A DNA stretch of 7,862 nt from positions 13,990 through 21,851 of the forward strand of contig PLCG01000068.1 of assembly GCA_003135575.1 (NCBI GenBank), given 5' to 3'. Made by a program: the position numbers and the translations under genes. This DNA is from Nitrososphaerota archaeon (lineage in GTDB: Archaea; Thermoproteota; Nitrososphaeria; Nitrososphaerales; Gagatemarchaeaceae). This document shows, piece after piece, positions 1-6,168 of this stretch. The notes beneath the pieces are model-generated. The model worked only from the letters and a program-made list of their open reading frames with translations, did not search any database and was not told the origin of the DNA. Positions within the stretch are counted from its first letter, which is position 1; each line of letters begins with the position of its first letter.

Positions 1-1
1 C

Positions 2-79
2 CTCTCGAAGATGAACCCGACTGGCCTTTCGGGCCATGTGGCCTTCTTCTCGCTGAGCCCCGGCTCGATGCACAACTAG
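2..79 (+). CDS. C-terminal tail of an unidentified protein (5' end outside window)
   Basis: An open frame enters from the left edge and ends at TAG 77-79, giving 25 codons that end in the residues GHVAFFSLSPGSMHN. Third codon positions are nearly all G or C, as in the confirmed genes of this window; the competing frame that stops at 102 lacks this bias, which is why I prefer this one. The product cannot be recognised from so short a tail. The next gene on the same strand starts 84 nt downstream. Confidence 0.5.
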   Translation, partial: LSKMNPTGLSGHVAFFSLSPGSMHN

Positions 80-163
80 GCTCGCACCCGCGCGGTTTGT
101 GACCTACTTCCCAGATTCTCCATCAACAAGTATCCCCGCATTCTATAGCTCTACAGTGATTAC
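80..163 (+). promoter_or_regulatory. Upstream region of the protease pair with weak TATA candidates
   Basis: This 84-nt gap separates the left-edge gene tail from the first protease. Two AT-richer stretches could be an archaeal TATA box: AAGTATCC around 128-135, about 32 nt before the ATG, and TTCTATAG at 141-148, about 19 nt before it. The first would give a leader of a few bases; the second would place the transcript start inside the gene. There is no clear ribosome binding site before ATG 164. The promoter assignment is inference only. Confidence 0.25.
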
Positions 164-1078
164 ATGCCGAGTCAAAATACAAGCGGAATACTTCAGACGA
201 TCTCCGGCGAGATTGAGCGTATCGCCGAGAACACTGGTCGCTCCGTCGTGAGCATAGGCTCAGGCCACGGAAACGGCTCTGGGATAGTCTGGGACGAGCA
301 CACGATTGTCACTGCCTATCACGTAGTGCGAGGTGCCGACGAGGTGAGCATCGGGACCGAGGACGGGAAGAAGCTGACGGCCAAGGTCACCGGGCGCCTC
401 AGGCGCTCGGACATCGCGGTCCTTACCGTCGACGCGTCTCTCACACCCATCCAGAAGGGAGACTCCGACGGACTGAAGGCTGGGCAGTTCGTCCTCGCGT
501 TGGCGAACCCATTCGCGTCGCGCACGAGCGTCACTTCAGGCATCGTCACCGGCGCCAACCGCAGCATCGGCGGCTGGTGGGGGATGAGCATCGAGAACGC
601 CGTCATCACCGACGCGCGTGTCAACCCAGGGTACTCAGGAGGGCCCTTGGTCGACGCATCTGGCCGGATGATCGGCATGAACGTGGCCTACTTCTCGAAG
701 AGGGGCATCGCCGTCCCCGTCAACACGATATCGGCTGTCGTGAAGAGGCTGGCTGAGGGTAAGCCGTTCAAGAGGGCCTACCTCGGAATCATGTCCAACC
801 CGGTGGCGCTTCCGGATGAGGTCTCTTCGGCCCAGAACGTGGGACAGGAGACCGGAGTGATGGTGCTCTCCATCGAGGAAGGCACGCCCGCGAAGCAGGC
901 AGGCCTCGCCTTCGGCGACGTCATCCTGAGGTTCAACGGCAAGAGCATCTCGGACTCGGAGGACCTGACAAGCTTCCTATGGGAAGAGGCGATAGGCAAG
1001 GCGGCGAAGCTCTCGGTCCTGAGGGGCGGGAACGTCGTCGAGCTGACGGTCACTCCGACCACGGGGAGAGAGGAATAG
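164..1078 (+). CDS. HtrA/DegP-like trypsin-type serine protease with one PDZ domain (variant active-site loop)
   Basis: This is a 304-residue S1C-family serine endopeptidase, expected to degrade or refold damaged proteins. The catalytic triad is visible: His53 in TAYHVV, Asp83 in RRSDIAVL and Ser158 in NPGYSGGPL. The usual HtrA loop is GNSGGPL; here Tyr157 replaces the Asn before the nucleophile, and Arg152 stands where most family members have Ala. A single PDZ domain spans roughly residues 206-300, with YLGI at its start and a GVMVLSIEEGTPAKQAGL core. The N-terminus is polar, and an in-frame TAG at 146-148 rules out a longer ATG-started form, so there is no signal peptide or membrane anchor. 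A cytoplasmic location is inferred. The frame stays open for 23 codons after the TAG stop. A paralogous protease follows 101 nt downstream on the same strand, probably in one transcript. The family call is secure; activity given the Tyr variant is not proven. Confidence 0.93.
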   Translation: MPSQNTSGILQTISGEIERIAENTGRSVVSIGSGHGNGSGIVWDEHTIVTAYHVVRGADEVSIGTEDGKKLTAKVTGRLRRSDIAVLTVDASLTPIQKGDSDGLKAGQFVLALANPFASRTSVTSGIVTGANRSIGGWWGMSIENAVITDARVNPGYSGGPLVDASGRMIGMNVAYFSKRGIAVPVNTISAVVKRLAEGKPFKRAYLGIMSNPVALPDEVSSAQNVGQETGVMVLSIEEGTPAKQAGLAFGDVILRFNGKSISDSEDLTSFLWEEAIGKAAKLSVLRGGNVVELTVTPTTGREE

Positions 1079-1150
1079 ATGTCCGAACCCAGACAGCCAC
1101 ACCCGCCTTCGATACCAGAGCCCGGGCCTCCCGTGAGGCCTCCCTGGTAG
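1079..1150 (+). CDS. Doubtful 23-residue proline-rich ORF between the two proteases
   Basis: The ATG directly follows the TAG stop of the first protease, in the same reading frame, and the ORF ends at TAG 1148-1150. The predicted peptide starts MSEPRQPHPP and ends GPPVRPPW, with ten prolines in 23 residues. G/C use at third codon positions is only moderate, so coding is not well supported. It could be a small translationally coupled protein, the remains of a longer C-terminus of the first protease, or untranslated spacer that is open by chance in GC-rich DNA. I do not recognise a family. Confidence 0.2.
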   Translation: MSEPRQPHPPSIPEPGPPVRPPW

Positions 1151-1179
1151 CCGGCCCGAGAAGTAGAGACGAGATAGAG

Positions 1180-2142
1180 ATGGGTCTCACAGAGCTCGAG
1201 GGGCAGATAACCGGCGCGGTCGAGAGGCTGAGCGAGAGCGTCGTCGGGATAGACAGCACCAGGCTCACGAGGGACTTTCGTTTCGGCATGGTCCCCGTCG
1301 AGGGCCAGGGGTCGGGCGTCATCATCGACCCGCGTGGCGTCATAGTCACTAACAACCACGTCATCGACGAGTCAACGAGGGTGCAGGTCAACCTCAAGGA
1401 CGGCAGGACGTTCGTGGGAGAGGTCATCGGCGCTGACCCGGCGACCGACGTCGCGCTCGTCAAGGTGAACGGTGACAACCTACCGTTCGCCGTGCTGGGC
1501 GACTCCGAGAAGCTGAAGGTGGGGCAGATAGTCTTGGCCATCGGCAACGCCCTGGGACTCCCAGGCGCCCCGACGGTCTCGATGGGGCTGATAGGCGCGC
1601 TAGGAAGGCCTCTGCCAGGCACGGACTTTGTCACCGAAGGGCTGATCCAGACCGACGCGGCGATCAACCCCGGGAACAGCGGCGGCCCTCTCGCCGACCT
1701 GGACGGCAAGGTGATCGGCATGAACACGGCGATGATCCCGTTCGCGCAAGGGATGGGGTTCGCTATCCCCTCGGAGACGATCAAGAGGATAATGGACCAG
1801 ATCACCAGACACGGCAGAGTGGTGCGACCGTGGCTAGGGATCTCTGGGATGGACGTCAACAAGTTCGTCGCGAGGAGGTACAACCTCGCCGTCGAGCAGG
1901 GCGTGCTCCTGGCCGAGGTCCTTCACGAGGGACCGGCGCGGGACGCGGGCCTCAGAGTGGGCGACATCGTTGTGAAGATAGGGGAGACCAAGGTCGAAGG
2001 CATGAAGAGCCTCGTGAGCGCGCTTTCCCACCTGACGATAGGTGAGGAGGTGTCTCTGCAGTTCGTGAGAAACGGCACGAGCTACGAGAGCAAGCTGCGG
2101 CTGAGAGAGACGCCTGAGAAGGTAGTCGCCAGGCGCAGCTAG
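1180..2142 (+). CDS. HtrA/DegP-like trypsin-type serine protease with one PDZ domain (canonical active site)
   Basis: This 320-residue S1C-family protease is paralogous to the gene just upstream and probably co-transcribed with it. The triad is His60 in TNNHVI, Asp90 in DPATDVALVKV and Ser167 in the canonical AINPGNSGGPL loop. The PDZ domain covers about residues 216-310, from PWLGI through GVLLAEVLHEGPARDAGLRVGD. I chose ATG 1180 because the resulting N-terminal helix (LEGQITGAVERLSESVVGI) lines up with residues 13-31 of the upstream paralogue (ISGEIERIAENTGRSVVSI). The frame is open further upstream, to 979, but that stretch overlaps the first protease and reads as low-quality Arg/Ala-rich sequence. 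There is no strong ribosome binding site. No signal peptide or transmembrane segment is visible, so a cytoplasmic role in protein quality control is inferred. The TAG stop at 2140-2142 shares bases with the stop of the convergent gene on the other strand. Confidence 0.93.
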   Translation: MGLTELEGQITGAVERLSESVVGIDSTRLTRDFRFGMVPVEGQGSGVIIDPRGVIVTNNHVIDESTRVQVNLKDGRTFVGEVIGADPATDVALVKVNGDNLPFAVLGDSEKLKVGQIVLAIGNALGLPGAPTVSMGLIGALGRPLPGTDFVTEGLIQTDAAINPGNSGGPLADLDGKVIGMNTAMIPFAQGMGFAIPSETIKRIMDQITRHGRVVRPWLGISGMDVNKFVARRYNLAVEQGVLLAEVLHEGPARDAGLRVGDIVVKIGETKVEGMKSLVSALSHLTIGEEVSLQFVRNGTSYESKLRLRETPEKVVARRS

Positions 2143-2345
2143 CCTGCCTTCTTCGCCCGACCCATCCAGATCCCAGCGAACGTCAAGAGCAGACCGAGAA
2201 AGAAGACTGCCAGCCCCTGCTCCACCCAAGTGGTGCTCTGAAACATGAAGGAGCTTGCGGGACCGACTATCCCCAGTCCTTGGAGCGTGAACGTGAGCCC
2301 AGCAAGTGCGAGCAGGACGCCGGGGACGACGAGGTAGAGTCTCAA
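2139..2345 (-). CDS. Small two-helix membrane protein of unknown function
   Basis: This 68-residue protein has two hydrophobic segments, about residues 4-26 (LVVPGVLLALAGLTFTLQGL) and 44-61 (LAVFFLGLLLTFAGIW), and a positively charged C-terminal tail (GRAKKAG). The pattern LQGLGIVGPASSFM, then Trp, then a second helix resembles small hypothetical membrane proteins common in bacteria and archaea; no function is known to me. The frame has no ATG until 2456, deep inside the upstream reductase gene, so a non-ATG start is required. I chose TTG at 2345-2343 because it begins just before the first helix and lies about 30 nt after a TATA-like TTTAAG. An ATT at 2354 is an alternative. Purines (AGGAG) sit only 1 nt before the TTG, too close for a normal ribosome site. 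The stop codon overlaps that of the convergent protease. Confidence 0.7.
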   Translation of the reverse strand: MRLYLVVPGVLLALAGLTFTLQGLGIVGPASSFMFQSTTWVEQGLAVFFLGLLLTFAGIWMGRAKKAG

Positions 2346-2372
2346 GCTCCTAATCTTTCGGGCTTCGCCTGT

Positions 2373-2378
2373 CTTAAA
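2373..2378 (-). promoter_or_regulatory. Candidate TATA box for the small membrane protein gene
   Basis: On the minus strand the sequence reads GGTTTAAGAC, with TTTAAG at 2378-2373. Its centre is about 30 nt before the proposed TTG start at 2345. Archaeal TATA boxes centre about 25-27 nt before the transcript start, so the RNA would begin only a few bases before the TTG. The element overlaps the TAA stop of the upstream reductase gene (2376-2374). This is pattern-based inference. Confidence 0.4.
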
Positions 2379-3489
2379 CCAACCCTCGGTACGCCTCTTT
2401 GAACTCCGCCTCGCCAAGAGGCGGCATCGTCGCGATTCGGAGGTTCTCCTTGACATGCTCCGGGCTCTTCTGGCCTATCAGCGGCGCGAGGATGGCCGGG
2501 TGAGCAGAGCGCGCGAACTGGATGAGGGACAACGCCCTCGAACCTTCAAGTTCAGGCACCCGGGTTTGATTGAGCAGCCTCGCTTGGGAGAGAGGAACAC
2601 TCGTGAAGACCCCGACACCCAACCGGCTGGCGGCATCAAAGGTCGTGAGCGGCTCGTCGGCGATCCTCTGGCTCTTCTGCGTCAAGGCCTCGTTCATCGC
2701 CACGTTGAACGGGAGCTGCACGAACCTGAACCCGTGCTCCTCGCCGCCGACCTCCCTCGCCACGTCGACCACGTCGTCGAGGTTGACATGCTCTGGTTCA
2801 TCCTTCCCCACCCTGAGGCACGACCAGGTGGCCATCCCGTAGTAGAGAATGCGCCCCCTCTTCCTCTCCTCCTCGTAGAGCGCGAACACCTCAGAGAGCT
2901 TCTCGATGAACCTCCTGTATCCTATCTCGGCCAGCCAAGACTCTGCGGCGTTGTGAAGGTAGAGGACGTCGACGCATTCCACGCCCAGGTTCTTCAGGCT
3001 TCTATCCAGCTGGTCCTTGAGGAAGGGAAGCGCCATGGAGTGGGCCTCCCCGGCTATCTCATCCCGCTTCAGCTTCCCCGGCTTGATGAACTCCTTGTGG
3101 ATGTAGCTCCAAAAGTCTAGGGACAGCTCCCCATCGGAGGTGAGATAGCCGTTCTTGGTGCACACCAACAGGCCTTCCCGCCCGCCCGTCTCATCGTTGC
3201 CAGCGAGGCGGGTCAGTGCCCTTCCAGCCGACCTCTCGGCCCTTTGGAACCTGTAGTTGATTGCCGTGTCCACCACGTTCACCGCGCCAGAGGAGACCGA
3301 CTGAAGGATTGCTTCGTCGACCAGCCTGTCCGTCTCCGCATCGACGTCTCCGAGGTAGGTCCCAATCCCGAGGGACGAGAGCGAAAGGCCGCGGAATTCT
3401 CTAAAGTGCCTTTTGTCCACGCCCTTCTTTCCGACCGCCCACCCGGCAAACTTTGCGGTTCCTTCCCGCGTCGCGTGCCCGGCTATCAA
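2374..3489 (-). CDS. Aldo/keto reductase, long-form archaeal/bacterial type
   Basis: This 371-residue NAD(P)H-dependent oxidoreductase of the aldo/keto reductase superfamily is expected to reduce carbonyls to alcohols in the cytoplasm; the substrate cannot be told. The catalytic tetrad is visible: Asp74 and Tyr79 in VVDTAINYRFQRAERSAG, Lys112 in VCTKNGY, and His179 in VLYLHN. The motif around the Tyr is NYRFQRAE rather than the usual YGxxE. Other family marks are LSSLGIGTYLG (residues 38-47), GRILYYGMATWS (212-223) and RFVQLPFNVAM (255-265). The protein is longer than typical 280-330-residue members because of about 35 extra N-terminal residues (HATREGTAKFAGWAV region) and an insertion after the Lys motif. 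I recall relatives sharing that N-terminal pattern, so I kept the TTG start at 3489-3487; GTG at codon 24 is an alternative. The gene lies 60 nt after the exporter permease, with a 12-bp palindrome in between. Confidence 0.9.
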   Translation of the reverse strand: MIAGHATREGTAKFAGWAVGKKGVDKRHFREFRGLSLSSLGIGTYLGDVDAETDRLVDEAILQSVSSGAVNVVDTAINYRFQRAERSAGRALTRLAGNDETGGREGLLVCTKNGYLTSDGELSLDFWSYIHKEFIKPGKLKRDEIAGEAHSMALPFLKDQLDRSLKNLGVECVDVLYLHNAAESWLAEIGYRRFIEKLSEVFALYEEERKRGRILYYGMATWSCLRVGKDEPEHVNLDDVVDVAREVGGEEHGFRFVQLPFNVAMNEALTQKSQRIADEPLTTFDAASRLGVGVFTSVPLSQARLLNQTRVPELEGSRALSLIQFARSAHPAILAPLIGQKSPEHVKENLRIATMPPLGEAEFKEAYRGLV

Positions 3490-3519
3490 TGAAACGGACC
3501 TAGCACGCCTTTCGGAGAA

Positions 3520-3531
3520 GTCTCATGAGAC
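3520..3531. promoter_or_regulatory. Perfect 12-bp palindrome, candidate operator
   Basis: GTCTCATGAGAC is identical on both strands and sits in the 60-nt gap between the permease stop (3550) and the reductase start (3489), 31-42 nt before that start. This is where a dimeric regulator could control transcription of the reductase. As RNA it could form only a 4-bp stem with a CAUG loop, so it is a weak terminator candidate. No TATA-like box is evident next to it on the minus strand. Confidence 0.35.
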
Positions 3532-3549
3532 GACCGCAAGGGCAATCGC

Positions 3550-4383
3550 TCACATGCTCTTCCTGTCGATAAATCCCTTTAGCCTTCCCTTGTTCTCTCC
3601 GGACTTGAAGGCCAACAAGCCCAAGATCAGCAGAGGGATCCCTAGCAGGAACGCGACGGCGGCGTCGGAGAGGTAGCTGGACAGGGAGCCGTAAAGCAGC
3701 ACGTCCCTGCTCGCCCTCATGAAGTACGTGAAGGGAAGCGACTCGGCGACCGCTGAAAGAGGCCAGGGTAGGACCGAGGCCGGATAGAGCGCCTCCGACA
3801 GGATCATGAGAGTCCCGGCGATATACGACGGCACCGCCCATTCGAACTTGCTCGCGAAGATCGCATACGACCCGAGCAGGTATCCCAGGCCCAGCGCCGA
3901 CGGGAAGATCAGCGCCATGGCGGCGACGAAGAGCATTACCGAGACGGGGGAGACCAGCAAGGGCAGGTTGGAGTGGAAGAACTCGGAGCTCACGAACGCG
4001 CAGACCCCTATCGAGATCATCACCACGGGCACCGACTCGAAAAAGGACGCGATGCACCTGCCTGCGAGATACGGGATCGACGAAGAGGGAGTCATGTAGA
4101 CCTGCGGGAAGACGTAGCTGTTCTTGCCCTCCGCGATGGCGGACGTCGGGACGTAGGCGTAGAGGGCGATCTGCCCGTATAGCGAGGCGCCGATGACCAC
4201 ATACGCGAGGCGCGTCGGGTCGAAGACCCCCGCAGCGCTGGACCCGAACCAATAGACTATCGCCGCGGTGAGCGCCCCGGCCGCGGGAGCGACCGACCTC
4301 GCGAGAATCGCGACGACGGGGTTGCCCCACCCCAGCTCCCGCTGCCAGCCCATCCAGATTGAGGCAAAAAGGGGCCTAAGCAT
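3550..4383 (-). CDS. ABC-2 type transporter permease (second membrane subunit)
   Basis: This 277-residue integral membrane protein is the second of two permeases encoded beside an ABC ATPase. About six hydrophobic segments are visible, near residues 28-47, 60-80, 108-131, 144-175, 186-208 and 240-258. A cytoplasmic-looking stretch with EGKNSYVFPQVYMTPSS lies between the second and third; this matches the E-x-G-x-x-x-x-L-x-x-x-P-type connector typical of ABC-2 permeases. A LPFTYFMRASRD motif precedes the last segment, also typical of the family. The C-terminus is basic (GENKGRLKGFIDRKSM). I chose ATG 4383-4381, which lies 2 nt after the stop of the first permease; the frame is open upstream to 4797 but that part lies entirely inside the first permease gene. 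Expected role: half of the membrane channel of a heteromeric exporter. Substrate unknown. Confidence 0.88.
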   Translation of the reverse strand: MLRPLFASIWMGWQRELGWGNPVVAILARSVAPAAGALTAAIVYWFGSSAAGVFDPTRLAYVVIGASLYGQIALYAYVPTSAIAEGKNSYVFPQVYMTPSSSIPYLAGRCIASFFESVPVVMISIGVCAFVSSEFFHSNLPLLVSPVSVMLFVAAMALIFPSALGLGYLLGSYAIFASKFEWAVPSYIAGTLMILSEALYPASVLPWPLSAVAESLPFTYFMRASRDVLLYGSLSSYLSDAAVAFLLGIPLLILGLLAFKSGENKGRLKGFIDRKSM

Positions 4384-4385
4384 GC

Positions 4386-5201
4386 TCAACGCAGTCGAAC
4401 CACCAAGGTCCCGTTCCTCCTGCCTCTCTCCCTCATGAGCCCAATCGCCTTCTGTGCGGCGACGAAGAAGACCACGCAAAGGACCGCAAGAATCGCCAGG
4501 TCCTCGCTTACCGTGGGGAACGCAGAGGTGAGAGGCGCGAAGATCGCCTTCCGCAACACATCCATGCCAATCGTCAGGGGTATCAGAGAGACCACGAGTT
4601 GGAGCGAGACCGGAAAGGGCGACCCCAGACCCAGCGTGGGGAAGTAGACGCCCGAGAACATCGAGACCGTCTGCTGGACCGAGTCGTTCAGCGACTCGGC
4701 CTGCCTCCCGTAGGCCAGGTACACCGACGCCAGGAGCATCCCGAGCGAGTAGAGCGCGATGATCGTGAGCATGAACCCCACGGCAATGAGCCACCAAATC
4801 GGGCTCACCGCGGAGCCGAAGACCTGCCAGCCAATGATCCCGACGAGCAGCGCAGCAGGAGCCGTCCCGACGAAGCCCCCTACCGACATGCCCACGAGGA
4901 TCGCAGAGATGGGCGCGGGGGAGACCAGATACAGCTCAAAGATCCCCTCCTGTTTGTCCCAGTAGAACTGGGTGGCCATCGACCACACGACATTGCTCCA
5001 GAACGAGACCGCGATCCCCCCGATCACGGCGAAGCCGGCGATGCTCCCCACCCCCGCGCTGCGATAGAGGAACCCGAGCCCGAACGTCGTGAAGAGGGGG
5101 AAAGCTATCCCGATCAAGAGCCAGAGGGGCTCGTTATACATGCTCCTCACCCTCACCCAAGTGCGCCCGTACATCGTCCTGTACCAGAGACTAGCTTGCA
5201 A
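4386..5201 (-). CDS. ABC-2 type transporter permease (first membrane subunit)
   Basis: This 271-residue membrane protein has about six hydrophobic segments, near residues 25-46, 52-73, 98-124, 134-164, 196-212 and 234-254. The loop WDKQEGIFELYLVSPAP (81-97) is the usual ABC-2 connector between the second and third segments, which contacts the ATPase, and the basic tail (RERGRRNGTLVVRLR) would face the cytoplasm. The start is uncertain. TTG at 5201-5199 is followed by a full-length N-terminus and overlaps the ATPase stop by 11 nt, with GAGGGC just upstream as a possible ribosome site; ATG at 5174-5172 (codon 10) would leave a short gap instead. Either way the gene is translationally close to the ATPase and pairs with the second permease 2 nt downstream. 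Expected role: export across the cytoplasmic membrane, substrate unknown. Confidence 0.88.
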   Translation of the reverse strand: MQASLWYRTMYGRTWVRVRSMYNEPLWLLIGIAFPLFTTFGLGFLYRSAGVGSIAGFAVIGGIAVSFWSNVVWSMATQFYWDKQEGIFELYLVSPAPISAILVGMSVGGFVGTAPAALLVGIIGWQVFGSAVSPIWWLIAVGFMLTIIALYSLGMLLASVYLAYGRQAESLNDSVQQTVSMFSGVYFPTLGLGSPFPVSLQLVVSLIPLTIGMDVLRKAIFAPLTSAFPTVSEDLAILAVLCVVFFVAAQKAIGLMRERGRRNGTLVVRLR

Positions 5202-6168
5202 TGCCCTCGCTTTCCTCGAACCCTCGCCCTACGAACTTGATGAAGACCTCCTCCAAGGTGGGCTCCTGCTTCCACGAGGCGTATACCTTCATCCCTTTGC
5301 CCTCCATCTCCCGGCGTACCTGCGCCTCCACCCCGTCGTCCTCGACGAGGATCCTCACAGTCGCAATTTCCCTCTCGTTGTCGATCGTGGAGGAGACCCC
5401 ACTCACTCCCCGGAGCGCATTCACGAAATGGAACGGCTGCGGCGGCCCCACCTCCATCACGACCACCTGTCGCCCCACCTGCTTCTTGAGGGCGGCGGGC
5501 GTGTCGCACGCGAGCACCTTCCCCTTGTCGATGATCGCCACCCTGTCGCAGATCGTCTCACCCTCCACCATGTTGTGGGTCGCGATGAAGATGGTCCTCC
5601 CGTGCTCCTTGGCCTGCTCCAAAAGGAACAGCCTGATGGTCCTGGCGGTTATGACGTCGAGTCCAGAAGTGGGCTCGTCCATGAAGACGATCTTGGGGTC
5701 GTTGATGAACCCCCTCGCTATCGTGACCCTCTGGCGATATCCTGTCGAGAGCATGTAGAGCTTCTTGTCAAGCTGCTCGCTGAACCCGAGAGACTTGGAG
5801 AGCTCCGCCGTGCGCTTTTTGGCCTCCTCGGTGGATATCCCGTATAGCTGCGAGAAGAACCATAGGTTCCCCCTGGCCGTGATGAAGTCGTAGCCTGGCC
5901 TCTCCGACCCGCTGGCCACCCCTATCACCGGCCTCACCTTCTGGGCCTCCTTCGCGACGTCGAAGCCGCAGACGGTCGCCGTTCCCGAGCTCGGGAGGAG
6001 GAGCGTCGTGAGGATCCTGATGAGAGTCGTCTTCCCGGCGCCGTTTGGTCCAAGCAAGCCGAAGATCTCGCCCTCGTGGACGTCGAGGTCGACTCTCTCG
6101 AGTGCGACCGACTCGCCCTTCTTGGTCTTGAATACCCTCCTGAGGTCCCTGACTTCTACTACGGCCAC
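5191..6168 (-). CDS. ABC transporter ATP-binding protein of an ABC-2 exporter (daunorubicin-resistance-like family)
   Basis: With the GTG start at 6168-6166 this is a 325-residue ATPase, the usual size for the family. Walker A is GPNGAGKT (40-47), the signature is LSTGYRQRV (140-148), Walker B is KIVFMDEPTSGLD (159-171, with catalytic Glu165), and the switch His is His198 in ATHNM. The usual Q-loop glutamine is missing: the stretch reads GVASGSERPGYDF (83-95). The third signature residue is Thr rather than Gly. A C-terminal domain of about 100 residues follows (PPQPFHFVNALRGVSGV onward), as in drug and lipid exporter ATPases. I chose GTG because MAVVEVRDLRRVF is a typical beginning and a TATA-like TTTTAATT lies about 28 nt upstream, fitting a leaderless transcript; ATG 6207 is in frame but upstream of that box. 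The stop overlaps the first permease's TTG start. The protein powers the exporter formed with the two downstream permeases. Confidence 0.9.
   Translation of the reverse strand: MAVVEVRDLRRVFKTKKGESVALERVDLDVHEGEIFGLLGPNGAGKTTLIRILTTLLLPSSGTATVCGFDVAKEAQKVRPVIGVASGSERPGYDFITARGNLWFFSQLYGISTEEAKKRTAELSKSLGFSEQLDKKLYMLSTGYRQRVTIARGFINDPKIVFMDEPTSGLDVITARTIRLFLLEQAKEHGRTIFIATHNMVEGETICDRVAIIDKGKVLACDTPAALKKQVGRQVVVMEVGPPQPFHFVNALRGVSGVSSTIDNEREIATVRILVEDDGVEAQVRREMEGKGMKVYASWKQEPTLEEVFIKFVGRGFEESEGIAS

Noticed and set aside
21..34. GGCC...GGCC inverted repeat near the left edge
   Set aside because: It falls within the likely coding tail and is short and GC-rich; no poly-T follows to suggest a terminator.
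1076..1150. Pyrrolysine-type UAG decoding at the first protease stop
   Set aside because: There is no pyrrolysine gene set in the window, and the protease is complete at the TAG with a normal PDZ end; kept only as a low-weight alternative under the proline-rich ORF.
1050..1883. Minus-strand open frame of 277 codons over the second protease
   Set aside because: It is a Ser/Pro-rich antisense shadow; the plus strand carries an intact HtrA triad and PDZ domain.
2455..3120. Long plus-strand open frame opposite the reductase
   Set aside because: It is a low-complexity His/Leu/Arg-rich translation typical of the antisense of GC-rich genes, and the minus-strand reductase has full catalytic motifs.
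4432..4439. Second occurrence of CTCATGAG, the core of the palindrome before the reductase
   Set aside because: It lies inside the first permease coding sequence and is only 8 bp, so it is expected by chance.
4384..4797. Upstream extension of the second permease frame to 4797
   Set aside because: It lies wholly inside the first permease gene, is Arg/His-rich and not membrane-like, and ATG 4383 starts right at the first hydrophobic-permease pattern.
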